Source: Erodium maritimum
Taxonomy: Eukaryota; Streptophyta; Magnoliopsida; Geraniales; Geraniaceae
Reading direction: 5' to 3'
NCBI GenBank assembly: GCA_963921825.1
Contig: OY997589.1
Location: 20,047,735-20,111,734 of the forward strand
Length of the DNA: 64,000 bases
The notes under the pieces were generated by a model, which did no database searches, was not told where the DNA came from, and saw only the letters and a program-made list of their open reading frames with translations. Position numbers and translations under genes: made by a program. This document shows positions 22,301 through 32,240 of the stretch, one piece after another. Each line of letters opens with the position of its first letter. The stretch's first letter is position 1.

Positions 22301-25094
22301 ACGATAAAAAGAAGCATGTTAATGTGATTAAATGCAAACAAATAAAACACATGGTATGCATCAACTACAAAACACATCTTCAAACCAAAATGTGCATATT
22401 TGCACACAATAAACCTAGACACAAATCACATGCAGCAAATACTCAAAACTGTTTCGCAAACCAGAGTGCGCATACTCGCAAAACAAAGAATCACTATCCG
22501 CAAACTAGGTAAAGCATACACGCAAAACATAAATTCACAATCCGCAAACAGGGTAAGCATATTCGCAAAACATATATTCATAATCCGCAGACTAGGTAAA
22601 GCATATTAGCAAAAAGGTCAATCAATAACAGAGAATGCATCAACTAAAACACACATCTGCAGACCAAAATGAGCATATTTTAAAACTGTTCCTACCAGAG
22701 TATGCACTATCGCAAAACATACAATCATTATCCGCAAACTATTAAAACCATACTAGCGAAGCAAAAATTCACTATCCGCAAACTAGGTAAAGCATATTCG
22801 CAAAACATATATGCATTATCCACAAAACACAATTTCACTAATCGCAGAACATATATTCACTATTCGCAGAACATATATTCACTGTTCGCATAACATAAAT
22901 TCACTATCCGCAAACTAGGTAAAGCATATTCGCAGAACATATGTTCACTATCCGCAAAAAAAAACAAGTCAATCAATAAACCTCACTGTATATTTAAAAA
23001 ACATAATTCCCGCACAAAAAAATTAATTAAATAATAGAATACCTCTGCAGAACCCCTTTCACTATGAAAAGGGGGGGTATTCGGGGTCGGCGAATCTCCA
23101 CCATTTCTATCACCACTTTCATTATCCCTATTTACGTTAGGTGGTGGATGATGAGCAACATTCTCTTCCTCCCTAACACGTGGAGGACCCTCCCTCCGTA
23201 TGTGACTCATTCCAAATGACTCACATTGTAATTCATCACCGACTCTTCTGTTCACCAATGCAGTATTCCATCCAATCAAAGACGGCCACGCCCTAGAAAC
23301 CTCACACGTGCTGACTTCAACACGATCAAGATAAAACAACTGCATCATTGAAAGGAAAATACATGTCACATGAATATAACATAAGAGTTTATTAAATATA
23401 AAATACAACACATTAAAATGAAAAATAAAACTTACCAACAAGAGAGTTATTGATCCAGAAAAACTCTTTGAACCTTCAGGTTGTTTTAACCAGATTTTTT
23501 TTGTATCCACAAGTTTCTTGACTAAAAACTTGCACCAATTAAAATCTTGTATGTGAGATACATCAACAATAGAACGGAAGCATGACTGATTCACATAACC
23601 CTCATTCCCGGAATTGATCATGCAAGTCACAAACAGCATCATGAAGTTTCTTTTGAAATCATCCCCCCCTTGAAGTTGTGTCTTCATCTGATCAACCAAC
23701 TGCTTAATGGTGATAAGACGCTTGATCTCCCCTTTGTCTTTTGTATCGAACTGCCACTGCCACAATTTAAGTTCATCAGTACACAGGGTGGCCCACTTAT
23801 CGAATATGACGTCGCGCACACCATTTGGAATGCCCAAAGTTTCATGCACTTCATTCTCTGTGATACGCAATTTGGCATCTGGAAAATCCAATGATGAGCT
23901 AAGGTGGTTATACTTAGACACCAGGTAATATCCAATCTTGCTTGGAATGATCTTCACAGCCAAATGAAGAATGTGCCCAAACCCAATTTCCCGCACTGCT
24001 TCTTGTTGGCGTTTATTCAAAGTCTCCACCAACTCAAACAATCTCTTTGGAGATGACATGGTCTTCAAAATAGCATCCACGCCAACCTTATCAGATAACG
24101 GGACAACTCTATTAGACTCACAACCCTTGGTGCGCTTAACATTCTTCTTCTCAACAGCTAATTCTCCACCTCTCTTCTTTCCGGCTTTAGCAAGTCGGAC
24201 AGCTACATCGAGACATTCACGAACCTCAGCTACCTTCTTCTTCTTAATTGAAAGTCTTCGTTTATTTTTATTCTTAATAGACTTCTGCTCCTTCAACATA
24301 TTAGCAAGAGTCGTATTTCCTTCACCAACATCAGCCTCTGTGGATGGCCTATCCATTAAAAGAAGAGGTACCACTGTATCCGGAGTTTTATCTATAATTC
24401 ACAAACAAGGGTTAGCATTTCAGCAAAATAGACAATATACAAAAACATTGAATATTCACGAGAAAGAAAAACAGTGCCGGCAAACAAGATACTATATATT
24501 CACAAAACATAAATTCACTATCCGCAACTACATAAATCTAATTCGCAAAACATATATTCACTATCCGCAAACAAGGTAAAGCATATTATCAAAACAAGTC
24601 AAACAATAACAGGGTATGCATCAACTACAAAACACATCTGCAAACCAAAATGTGCATATTTGCATACAATAAACCTACGCACATATCAAATGCAGGATTA
24701 TTCAAAACTGTTTCTCAAACCAGAGTGCGCACACTCGCAAAACATAAATTCTTTATCCGTAAATTGGGTAAAGAATAATCGCAAAACATGAATTCATTAT
24801 TCGCAAAACAGAAAAACAAAGTCCGCAAAACAAGATACTCGCAACACAGAAACCCCAAAACCTCAACCAACAACTTGGTTTTCCTCAAAAGTAGATCAAA
24901 ATCATCTCATAGTTGAATAATTTCATGGTATTTCATTATTCACTTGAAATGGTGTACACTAAAAGCAAAACACAAGCACTCTGAAAACATAGCACCTATA
25001 AAAAATCCGCAAACTACAAACACTATATTCTCAAATTACCTGATTCGCTGTCCCTGTTGCAGAATGTTGTAGATTCAGCAACCTTGTTCTTCAT
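19374..25094 (-). CDS. Ulp1/C48 peptidase-like protein, nine exons, one in-frame TGA
   Basis: Exons with GT-AG junctions and matching phase: 25094-25040, 24391-23436, 23339-23043, 22294-20892, 20802-20616, 20533-20435, 20062-19925, 19827-19633, 19553-19374 (stop TAG 19376-19374). They sum to 1170 codons. Exons 2-3 encode the domain found with plant Ulp1-like and mobile-domain proteins (RQQEAVREIGFGHILHL, NWCKFLVKKLVDTK, LFYLDRVEVS). Exon 4 is long, Pro/Lys-rich and low-complexity. Exons 5-9 form the C48 cysteine-peptidase fold: His in KSNHFTLLCIDM (exon 7), the nearby Asp, and Cys in NHMDCGVYAM (exon 8). The usual oxyanion Gln six residues before Cys is Asn. One TGA (22237-22235) interrupts exon 4 after GFLE; it is either a nonsense change (TGG to TGA) or marks an unrecognised short intron. 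Such proteins are SUMO-protease-like and often ride on Mutator-like elements (family knowledge); substrate unknown. Confidence 0.72.
20130..20420 (+). repeat. CGCAAAC minisatellite in intron 6 of the Ulp1-like gene
   Basis: Units such as ATATCCGCAAAACATG, TTTCCGCAAACTTGATAG, ATTCGCAAACAAG and TAGACGCAAAACATAC fill most of the intron between exons at 20435 and 20062. Confidence 0.7.
22380..22965 (+). repeat. CGCAAAC minisatellite in intron 3 (main array)
   Basis: About 20 units lie at a regular 20-25-bp step (for example near 22453, 22473, 22495, 22520, 22541, 22562, 22582, 22607). Two half-units alternate: ATTCGCAAAACATA then ATCCGCAAACTAGG, followed by TAAAGCAT, making a dimer of about 43 bp. 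The array fills the intron between exons 3 and 4 of the Ulp1-like gene. Confidence 0.8.
24420..25020 (+). repeat. CGCAAAC minisatellite in intron 1 of the Ulp1-like gene
   Basis: The same dimeric units (TATCCGCAAACAAGGTAAAGCAT, ACTCGCAAAACATAAATT, ATCGCAAAACATGAATT) occupy the intron between exons 1 and 2, mixed with AT-rich sequence. Confidence 0.75.
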
Positions 25095-25529
25095 TCTCTA
25101 CAAATGGATTACTATAATCAAAAAGCTAAATAACCAAACGAACAAGATTGAATCAAAACCCTAAAAACACCAAAAATTGTAACTCACCACAATGAACTAT
25201 TGAAATTCACTTCGAAATCGCGCAGAAGACGAATATCAAGGCAATGGAAGCTCAAAAAATCAGATTCCGAAATGTTCGTTTCGCTAAAAACTCGATTCTG
25301 CAAGTGTTTTGGTGAGCACGAAACGTTTCTGCGCGAACGGGTAGATAAAAGTACGTTTATACCCCCGAACCATAGCAAATCAGTTAAAATGAATCCCACG
25401 CGCGACTTATTTACGACGCGTGCCACTGATGACACGTTCAAATCTGCGCCATCGCGAAATTCACATCGGACGGCCATCACGCAGTGCGCAGGTTCGCACC
25501 AAATCAGGTGGTTCGCACCTGATTGCTCT

Positions 25530-25532
<3 letters not shown>

Positions 25533-25562
<30 letters not shown>
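25533..25562. repeat. (TA)n microsatellite
   Basis: About 15 uninterrupted TA units just upstream of the Ulp1-like gene. The sequence from here to about 26640 is AT-rich with no gene seen; AGGGTATGCAT occurs twice (25699, 25757). Confidence 0.9.
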
Positions 25563-25565
<3 letters not shown>

Positions 25566-26961
25566 TATTAAATGACTTTATCTTTATTTAAAAAATCACT
25601 TCATTTATATTTTTAAAAAATTATTTTAAAAAATCACTGATGGTATTTTCGTCATTTTAACTGACGAAAGGGGTTTTGAGTTACAACTCGTAACTTCAGG
25701 GTATGCATCAGTTAACTTTAAACTTCAAGGTAATCATCGGTTAAACGTGCAAACATTAGGGTATGCATTTGTAGTTTACCCTTTGTCCTTATCTACATTT
25801 TATAATTTACATAGTTCATTAATATTATATGTATATTACCTACTGTAATTAGCTATGGATATTTATAACTATGATTTACAGAACGTACACATGTGATTCA
25901 CATGATCTCACTTTCTTATTTGACACTTATGTATACGAATATCAATAAAATTATTTCAAAGTTGTGATTATCTGTATTTGTTAATTTTCAAAAGATTTGG
26001 AGGAGAAAAAACAAGGCATTCCAAGTTTTGTTTGAATATTTGAAAAACAATATGGTCATGTTCTCCATAATACATCTGGAAATAGGAAAGCTCTCCATGC
26101 TATGCTTGTAATAGTTAATGAAGTCGTCGTTGACAGTATGACGGAAATATATGGTGTTCTACTGTTAACGCATCAGGATTATGGTAACAAATAATTGTTG
26201 TGTTCAAGATTCCTTTCAACTCTTTATTCCTTAATTTGATTACTAGATAGAATCAATCGATAGAATAGCCTCTTTTTTTGATTTTATTTGTTCAATAGCA
26301 TTCACTTTTATCATGATCATCAATCAGTATTCGAAAAGAACACATGTACTTCAAGTAACGTTCTTAAAAAGAGAGTAAAAACTCATTCAATGCACTCCAT
26401 TTCACATTCAAATCATCACATGTTTTTTCTAATAAAAAACATAACAGGTGTGACCAAAAGTTTTTCGATATACTCAGTTTCGTTGTTTCTTTTAATCATG
26501 CATGGTATTTAATAAGTAAAAGGCGAACACTGAAATCACGAAAAGAGCAAAAGAATCCCAACAAGATTGGATCCCTCAGACTTGATCTGAAAAAACAGGC
26601 TCATATTTTGTTAATAAGGAGAAAAATACGAAGGAAAGAAGAACTAACATGAATGATATTTTCAAATTCTCTTTGTTAGGGTTTTTTCTCTCATACAGAG
26701 TCGTCGAACGGAGACAAAGTCATGGTCATAGTCATGGTTATTACCATGACCTGTGCCATGGTTATATGCTTTTAGTTTCTGTACGTCTTCTTTCTTGTAC
26801 CTTTCCTTTGGGTTCTGCGAATGTTTTTCTTGTTAGGGTTCCTTTCGAAACGTATCTAGCCACCGCGATGTTGGCTCCCTCACGCCACCAACGATGTGTC
26901 TCCCGATCTTGATTTTTGTCTGACTCACCTCGGCATCGATCAACCTCACCGCCTTGGAGTC

Positions 26962-27773
26962 GTAGGTGTCTGGTGGGGCGGAGATGCACCCAAACCAGAA
27001 ACTTGTTTCTGTTTCTGGGTTTCAGAATCAGAATGTTGAGCTTGGTTTAGAGGAGGAGAAAGTTGCTGAGGAGGACGAAGGGGTAGATCAGTCCGGGGAT
27101 TCACCGGGTTTGGTTGACGTTGTCGATGCTGAGATGGATGCGGTTGCTAATGTCGATGCAGAGACGGATTCAACTCCTTTGGTTGCCGATGTTCAAGTGG
27201 ATGTTGTCGGGCTTGAACATTCATCTGGGCCAGCTTTGGAGTCAGGTGGGCTTGCTTCTGGGCTCACTCAAGTCCAGCCCTTAGTCTCAGATCAGGTTAT
27301 TGGTGAGGCTGGAGGCCAATCTACACAGCAGGAACATTCCCCATGGAAGGACGCACTAGTCATAAAGCGGGTGAGTCGTCCCCCAAAGCATCTAACGGAA
27401 GTATACACTTTGACGTGTAAACCAATTGTATCTTTGGATCGGGAGAGATATGTTCGACCCGTCGATATTGAGAAGCATGTTGAGCAAATCGGCAAAGGAA
27501 AAACTCAAGTCACAGCTTCGTCTCATGGTATTGATGCATGGACTGCAATTCGTGAATTGGCTGCCAAGAAGAAGAATGTGACGACTCATCGTTGACGGGT
27601 TTTTTTTTTCTTTTTGTTCCTTGTTTTCCTTTTTTAGAAAATGCTTAGCCTTTGGCTCCCGTTGCTGGAGCCCCTTTGTTATCGTTGGTTGCTAACCTGT
27701 TTCTTCTTGATTCGGAGCTTTCTGATTCTTTCTGGAATCAGTTTTAATAAGTTTTTAGAGCTTATAAAAAAAA
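26962..27773 (+). mobile_element. Non-LTR retroposon, 0.8 kb, with 17-bp TSD and an open frame
   Basis: CTCACCGCCTTGGAGTC occurs at 26945-26961 and again at 27774-27790, an exact 17-bp TSD typical of LINE-type integration. The insert ends in CTTATAAAAAAA, its A-rich tail. It holds a 209-residue frame (26966-27595), acidic in the N-terminal half and carrying SPWKDALVIKRVSRPP, then about 180 bp of untranslated sequence. No endonuclease or RT frame is present. A related insert with the same tail sequence (TTTTTNGAGCTTATAAAAAAA) lies at 30095-31180 on the minus strand and shares SPWKD and SRP motifs. It looks like a LINE-dependent or ORF1-only retroposon; a processed gene copy is the alternative. 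Confidence 0.65.
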
Positions 27774-28023
27774 CTCACCGCCTTGGAGTCTCGCGGCCTC
27801 CCAGTATCGGGTCATCGATCTTGATCAATCCCTGGTGTCGCTGAAGCCGCCATTGGCGCGTCCTCCTCCCTAGCCCCCACCACCACACCCTCTGAAGTCG
27901 TCGATGTCGTCACTGAAGTCGTCGTCGTCCCGGACGCCGCCTCTCCCCTGGCATATACCTTTGCACCCTCCTTGACCCCTCTATCAATTATATATTTGGC
28001 TAATCACATGAGTTTTTTTTATC

Positions 28024-28233
28024 TCCTCTTGAAATCAATGATCGGAGGTTTGGTTTAATACAGATAATTGAGCATGAAGGCTACACCTTGAGAACCGATT
28101 ATTGGTTTCGTCATAGTTTAGTTTTATTTTCATTTCGCCTTGAACTCAATGATCGCAGGTTCAGTTTAATTCAGCGAATGGAGCGTGAAGGCTACACCTT
28201 GCGCAACAATCATTGGTTTTGTCCTAGTTTAAC
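28024..28233 (+). repeat. Imperfect tandem duplication, about 110 bp
   Basis: The block starting CTTGAAATCAATGATCGGAGG and running to GAAGGCTACACCTTGAGAA...ATTGGTTTCG recurs directly as CTTGAACTCAATGATCGCAGG to CTACACCTTGCGCAA...ATTGGTTTTG. No gene is recognised between 27791 and 28900. Confidence 0.75.
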
Positions 28234-28921
28234 TTTTTTGCAGTACACGCCTTTATGCAACTTCAAAAAATCGCATGTGTCGGTTCATTTGTCTCAGATT
28301 ATGTGTAGACAGACATGCGAGGCTCAATACCACGTAATAACTCTTTTATTGTGATCAGGGGTTTTCCTGATACACTATTATTATCGTTTAAACTCTATTT
28401 AATGAAATTGTACATTGTTAGTCAAAAAAAACATAGAATGATATTTCCCTATACTATGGGAAAAAATATCATCAGAAACAAAAGAATAACGAAAAGTGTA
28501 AGATGGTCACAGATGCACCTTTATGTTCTTAACAGTAAAATAACCACTATTGTGAACACCATTAGAAGGGCACAATCATTATGTCACCTTAGTGGCCGGG
28601 TATTGGAGAGCCGTCGTATTCAAATTTATCTCTCAATTTGATATTGTACTAAAATGAGCATTTTGTTTAGAATTCGCTCTAAATGTGAGTAATTGAAAGA
28701 CACAATATTTAAATGTTACGCTTCTCAAGTAAAAAAATATCAAGAAATTATTGTTTATCTTAATCAGTATGACCTATTTTCTCATAATATATCAAAACGT
28801 ATATATAACAGTAAAACATCAAAAACTGTAACAACAATTAATATTAATTAATTACACAACAATCATGGATTAAATTACACAAGACTTCTGTTACAGCCGA
28901 TTTCGTTGTTGCGGCTCTCCT

Positions 28922-29300
28922 CACTATTGTATTGTAGAAATTGACTTGGCCAACGGATTAAATACATATCCGTTAGTAAAGTTTTTCCACTTTACCAACG
29001 GATCCCACATCCGTGGGTAAAGTGAGAATACTTTAGTCACGGATGCCACATCCGCGGGTAAAGTGAGGACTTGCCCAACGTATATGATATCTGAGTCATA
29101 GGTAATTTGTATTCGTGGGTAAAGTCAGGACTTTTCCAACGGATATGGTATCCGAATTTCAAGTAAATTGTATCTGTGTGTAAATTCAGGGTACTTTACC
29201 CACGGATGTGGGATCCGTGGCTAAAGTAATTACTTGCCCAATCGATATGTATTCGACACACAAGTATTTTGTATCCGTGCGTAAAGTGAGAGTACATTTT
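28922..29300 (+). mobile_element. CACTA-type transposon terminus with subterminal repeats
   Basis: From CACTATTGTATTGTAG at 28922 the sequence carries at least six degenerate direct and inverted copies of ATCCGTGGGTAAAGT and CCAACGGATATG over 350 bp. A CACTA start followed by dense subterminal repeats is the signature of En/Spm-like elements (family knowledge). A degraded Tnp2-like transposase lies 2 kb downstream on the same strand. The other terminus was not found. Confidence 0.5.
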
Positions 29301-29422
29301 TCTTATTCCCATGAACATATGTACACAAAACATAAACATGTATGCAGAAATCTATATATAAATAGAATAACAGTACACATTTATAAGTTCCGAAACATTA
29401 AGTTATTTGTACACATCATTAA

Positions 29423-30006
29423 TCATGTCCTAGTTGGAACATAACACACAAACATAGGGCTTGCAATAATTCGCTCGTGCATTGCTTTGTCTTCTTCCAG
29501 CATTTCAACATAATGCTTAAACCACACAGGCTCCTCTACAGGTTGAGGACCATGAACAAGGTTTAACCACACAGGCATCTCCCTAAACATGGGTATACCA
29601 TCATGGGGTGAAGGAAGGTCATCACCTTTATCGCACATTAGGCTCATAATATAATCGCATCGTTAATTAGCTTCCTCGAGCAGTTGGCCATACTACTTCT
29701 CCCATGCCGGATCATCTTTAGGCCCAGGTTATGCGCAAGCTTCTGCATAGTTGGATCTTTGTGGTGACGATGTTGGGTACACTGTTTGATCTTAAAGACG
29801 TCGTCACCACCTACGCTCGGCCCGAGGATAAAAGTTTGGTTCAATCGTCTCACTAACATATGCATATTTTCACAACTTAAACAACAAACACATAAATCTA
29901 TCTCAAAGTCTAAAAATAGCAAGCATTCAAAAAGTAATATGCATATCTCAATAAAATTTAACCATGTATATATAACTAAGTCATCGAAAGTAAAATATAA
30001 ATTCAA
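29423..30006 (-). other. Short open frames in CACTA interior, unrecognised
   Basis: Two minus-strand frames (74 and 120 codons) run 29647-29423 and 30006-29644. They include SVGGDDVFKIKQCTQHRHHKDPTMQKLAHNLGLKM. I recognise no domain. They lie between the CACTA subterminal repeats and the retroposon at 30095 and could be exons of an element-encoded DNA-binding protein, or chance frames. Confidence 0.25.
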
Positions 30007-30094
30007 ACTTAGTCATCATTCAAAGAATCCGTTAAATACTAACTAATAAACAAGTTTTGATCATCTAAAACTAGAAAAAATGAACATTTAGTGT

Positions 30095-30108
30095 TGGAAC
30101 TCGCTTTC

Positions 30109-30162
<54 letters not shown>

Positions 30163-31180
30163 TTTTTTTATAAGCTCGAAAAATTTATTGATAAGACCGA
30201 AACCAAAAAGGAGTCGGAATGCCCTGATTAAAAAAGAAACAGGGTAAAAAGGTCAAAAGACATGTAACACGCTTACAAAGGAGTTCTGCTAAGGGGGAAC
30301 TATAAGGCAATCCTTATCCCCAAAACAAAACCAAACAGAACTAGCAAACAGAAAACTACTGAGCTGATTTTTACCGAGCCTTACGAGACGAATTCCATAA
30401 GGGCGAAACGGAAGGTGCTATCTTGACAGCACGCTCTCGAGTCAATAAACGAGCTCTCGAACGAGTAACAACAGTATAAGTAGAAGGCCGACTCTGACGA
30501 GGTTGAAAGAGGACGTCCTTCCATGGACTACTCTCCTTCTCCTCCGCTTCCACCGGAACCTCCAACCATTCGCTAACCGAGACCGAAATTAACGAACTTG
30601 TCGCCACCCCACCCACAGAATCCATCTCAGCTGGGCCTGACACAATAGTCCATACTTCTTTAATTTGGGCTTCACACAACACCTCCGAGGCCTAAAAAAT
30701 CGGACCAAGAAGAGACAGAACCGAGTGGGCCTCTAAGCAGGGCCCAAAACACCAACCTGCACGCCCATCTCCTCTTCCTGACGCTGCTGGAGTGAGACCA
30801 CACTGCCCTGGGCCACAAGAGATTTGTCAGGGCCCAACCCAAGAGGAAACGTATGCCTAAAAACTGAATGATCGTCTTCTACCTCAAGTTTCACATCACA
30901 CGACGTAGAGGCCGGAAGATCTGGAGTTGCGTGGCCAAGATCCCTAACAACCACGGGATCCAAAGCAACGCACCCAGTCGAGATCCTCGCGTCAGCATCG
31001 TATCCTACGTTCAAAAGGGTATCACGAATAATACGGGGAGGATGATCTTTTGCGATCTGCACCCGAACAACCTCCGACAGCCAGTCAGCCACCGAGGTCG
31101 ACCTTCAGTCACCAGACAACATCAACTTCAACAACATCCCATTTTCCATACAAGACCTCTTCTTCTGCACCATAGAGCCC
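30095..31180 (-). mobile_element. Non-LTR retroposon, minus strand, 13-bp TSD
   Basis: GAACATTTAGTGT occurs at 30082-30094 and 31181-31193, an exact 13-bp TSD. On the minus strand the insert carries frames at 31092-30733 (ADWLSEVVRVQIAKDHPPRIIRDTLL) and 30682-30371 (SPWKDVLFQPRQSRPSTYTVVTRSRARLL), offset by a frameshift, then an untranslated tail ending GAGCTTATAAAAAAAGAA. The tail matches the retroposon at 26962-27773. Beyond it lie an (AT)n tract of about 50 bp and 16 further bases before the TSD, an unusual 3' end. It is inserted in the CACTA remnant. Confidence 0.65.
30111..30160. repeat. (AT)n microsatellite, about 25 units
   Basis: Uninterrupted AT dinucleotides between the retroposon tail and the 16-bp piece adjoining the TSD. 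Confidence 0.95.
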
Positions 31181-31229
31181 GAACATTTAGTGTACAATAG
31201 TTCTTAGAATTGATTGTTTATCCATATAT

Positions 31230-32240
31230 TGATAAGAGTTAGATATCTTTGAGTAAGTATGATCCACATTTTACAGAAGGGGTAGCGTTGTATATTGAAT
31301 ATATACATAAAAATTCACCTAATATTGAATCACATAGGTGTCCGTGGGGTACTTCTCTTAACACATATTATTAGATTGTTCCGGATATATATATGCATTT
31401 GATTAAGAACGACATGATGAGGGCTTACTAAGTGTGGAACTTTCACGGTTAAAAAGATAACCTACCTTCGATAATGGAACTAATGAATAGTTCTAGAAGA
31501 AGTTGGGACACTAGAGCTTCATCAAGTAGCACAAATGTGATAGCGAATAAAGATCACCGAAGTGATCCGGTAATTATAGAGTATATAGAAGGTGAGTTCT
31601 CATTTCGTTGTGGCGGACAAATGGATGAAGTGTTGCCAGATGACGATGATATTGCGGTCGTTGAAAGATCGGTTGTGTAGGAAGCGGAAGATAAGTACAA
31701 AAAATTATTGTAGGAGCATAATAAACTGTTGTATAAAGATGCCACAACGGATAGGTTGACGGTGATCATGGAGTTGATGGCTCATAAGGAGAAATATCAG
31801 TTGTCTAATGACGCATTCACTACGTCTTGTGTGTTTCATAAAGCACTGTTACCGGGTGATAACCATTATCCGTCTTCATGCATGTGAAAATGGTTGTACC
31901 TTATTTGATGGACCTATTTCGAAAGATGAACCGTTCCATAAACGTGAATCACCTCGATACGAGAAGAATTTCGGAATGCGAAAACCGAAGGCTAAGAAAA
32001 CTATTAGATATTTCCTCATTATTCCACAGTTGCAGAAGTTGTACAGTTCACCCAATATTGCAAAGAACATGCAGTGACATTGTATGGGGAAAGAATTGTC
32101 GATTCGGATAAGTTGACCCATCTAGCTAACAAAGAAGCCTGGTTGGATTTCGACAGAACTTGGTCGTGCTTTGGATCTGAAGCTTCCAATGTGCGTCTTG
32201 CATTGGAAACTAAAAATCAAAGGTCATCGAGGGTATGTAA
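31230..32240 (+). pseudogene. CACTA Tnp2-like transposase, N-terminal part, decayed
   Basis: Conceptual translation in shifting frames gives blocks typical of plant Tnp2: YDPHFTEGVALYIEYI and HRCPWG (N-terminal region), DRLTVIMELMAHKEKYQLSNDAF and LLPGDNHYPSS, then LHACENGCTLF and IRYFLIIPQLQKLYSSP, then LTHLANKEAWLDFD and SNVRLALET. Stops (for example within 31390-31440 and 31678-31715) and frameshifts separate the blocks. The DDE catalytic part is not found downstream. From 32240 to about 32930 the sequence is AT-rich with no gene seen. Confidence 0.65.

Noticed and set aside
22324..22893. Frames reading QTRVRILAKQ, KLGKAYSQN and similar
   Set aside because: These are translations of the CGCAAAC minisatellite within an intron of the Ulp1-like gene.
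22380..22965. Regularly spaced repeats considered as a CRISPR array
   Set aside because: Units are degenerate and near-contiguous with no unique spacers, the context is a plant intron, and no cas genes exist.
26649..26912. 87-codon frame with HGHSHGYYHD repeat
   Set aside because: The His/Gly run comes from a short CATGGTCATAG repeat; no homologue recognised and no promoter or intron signals seen.
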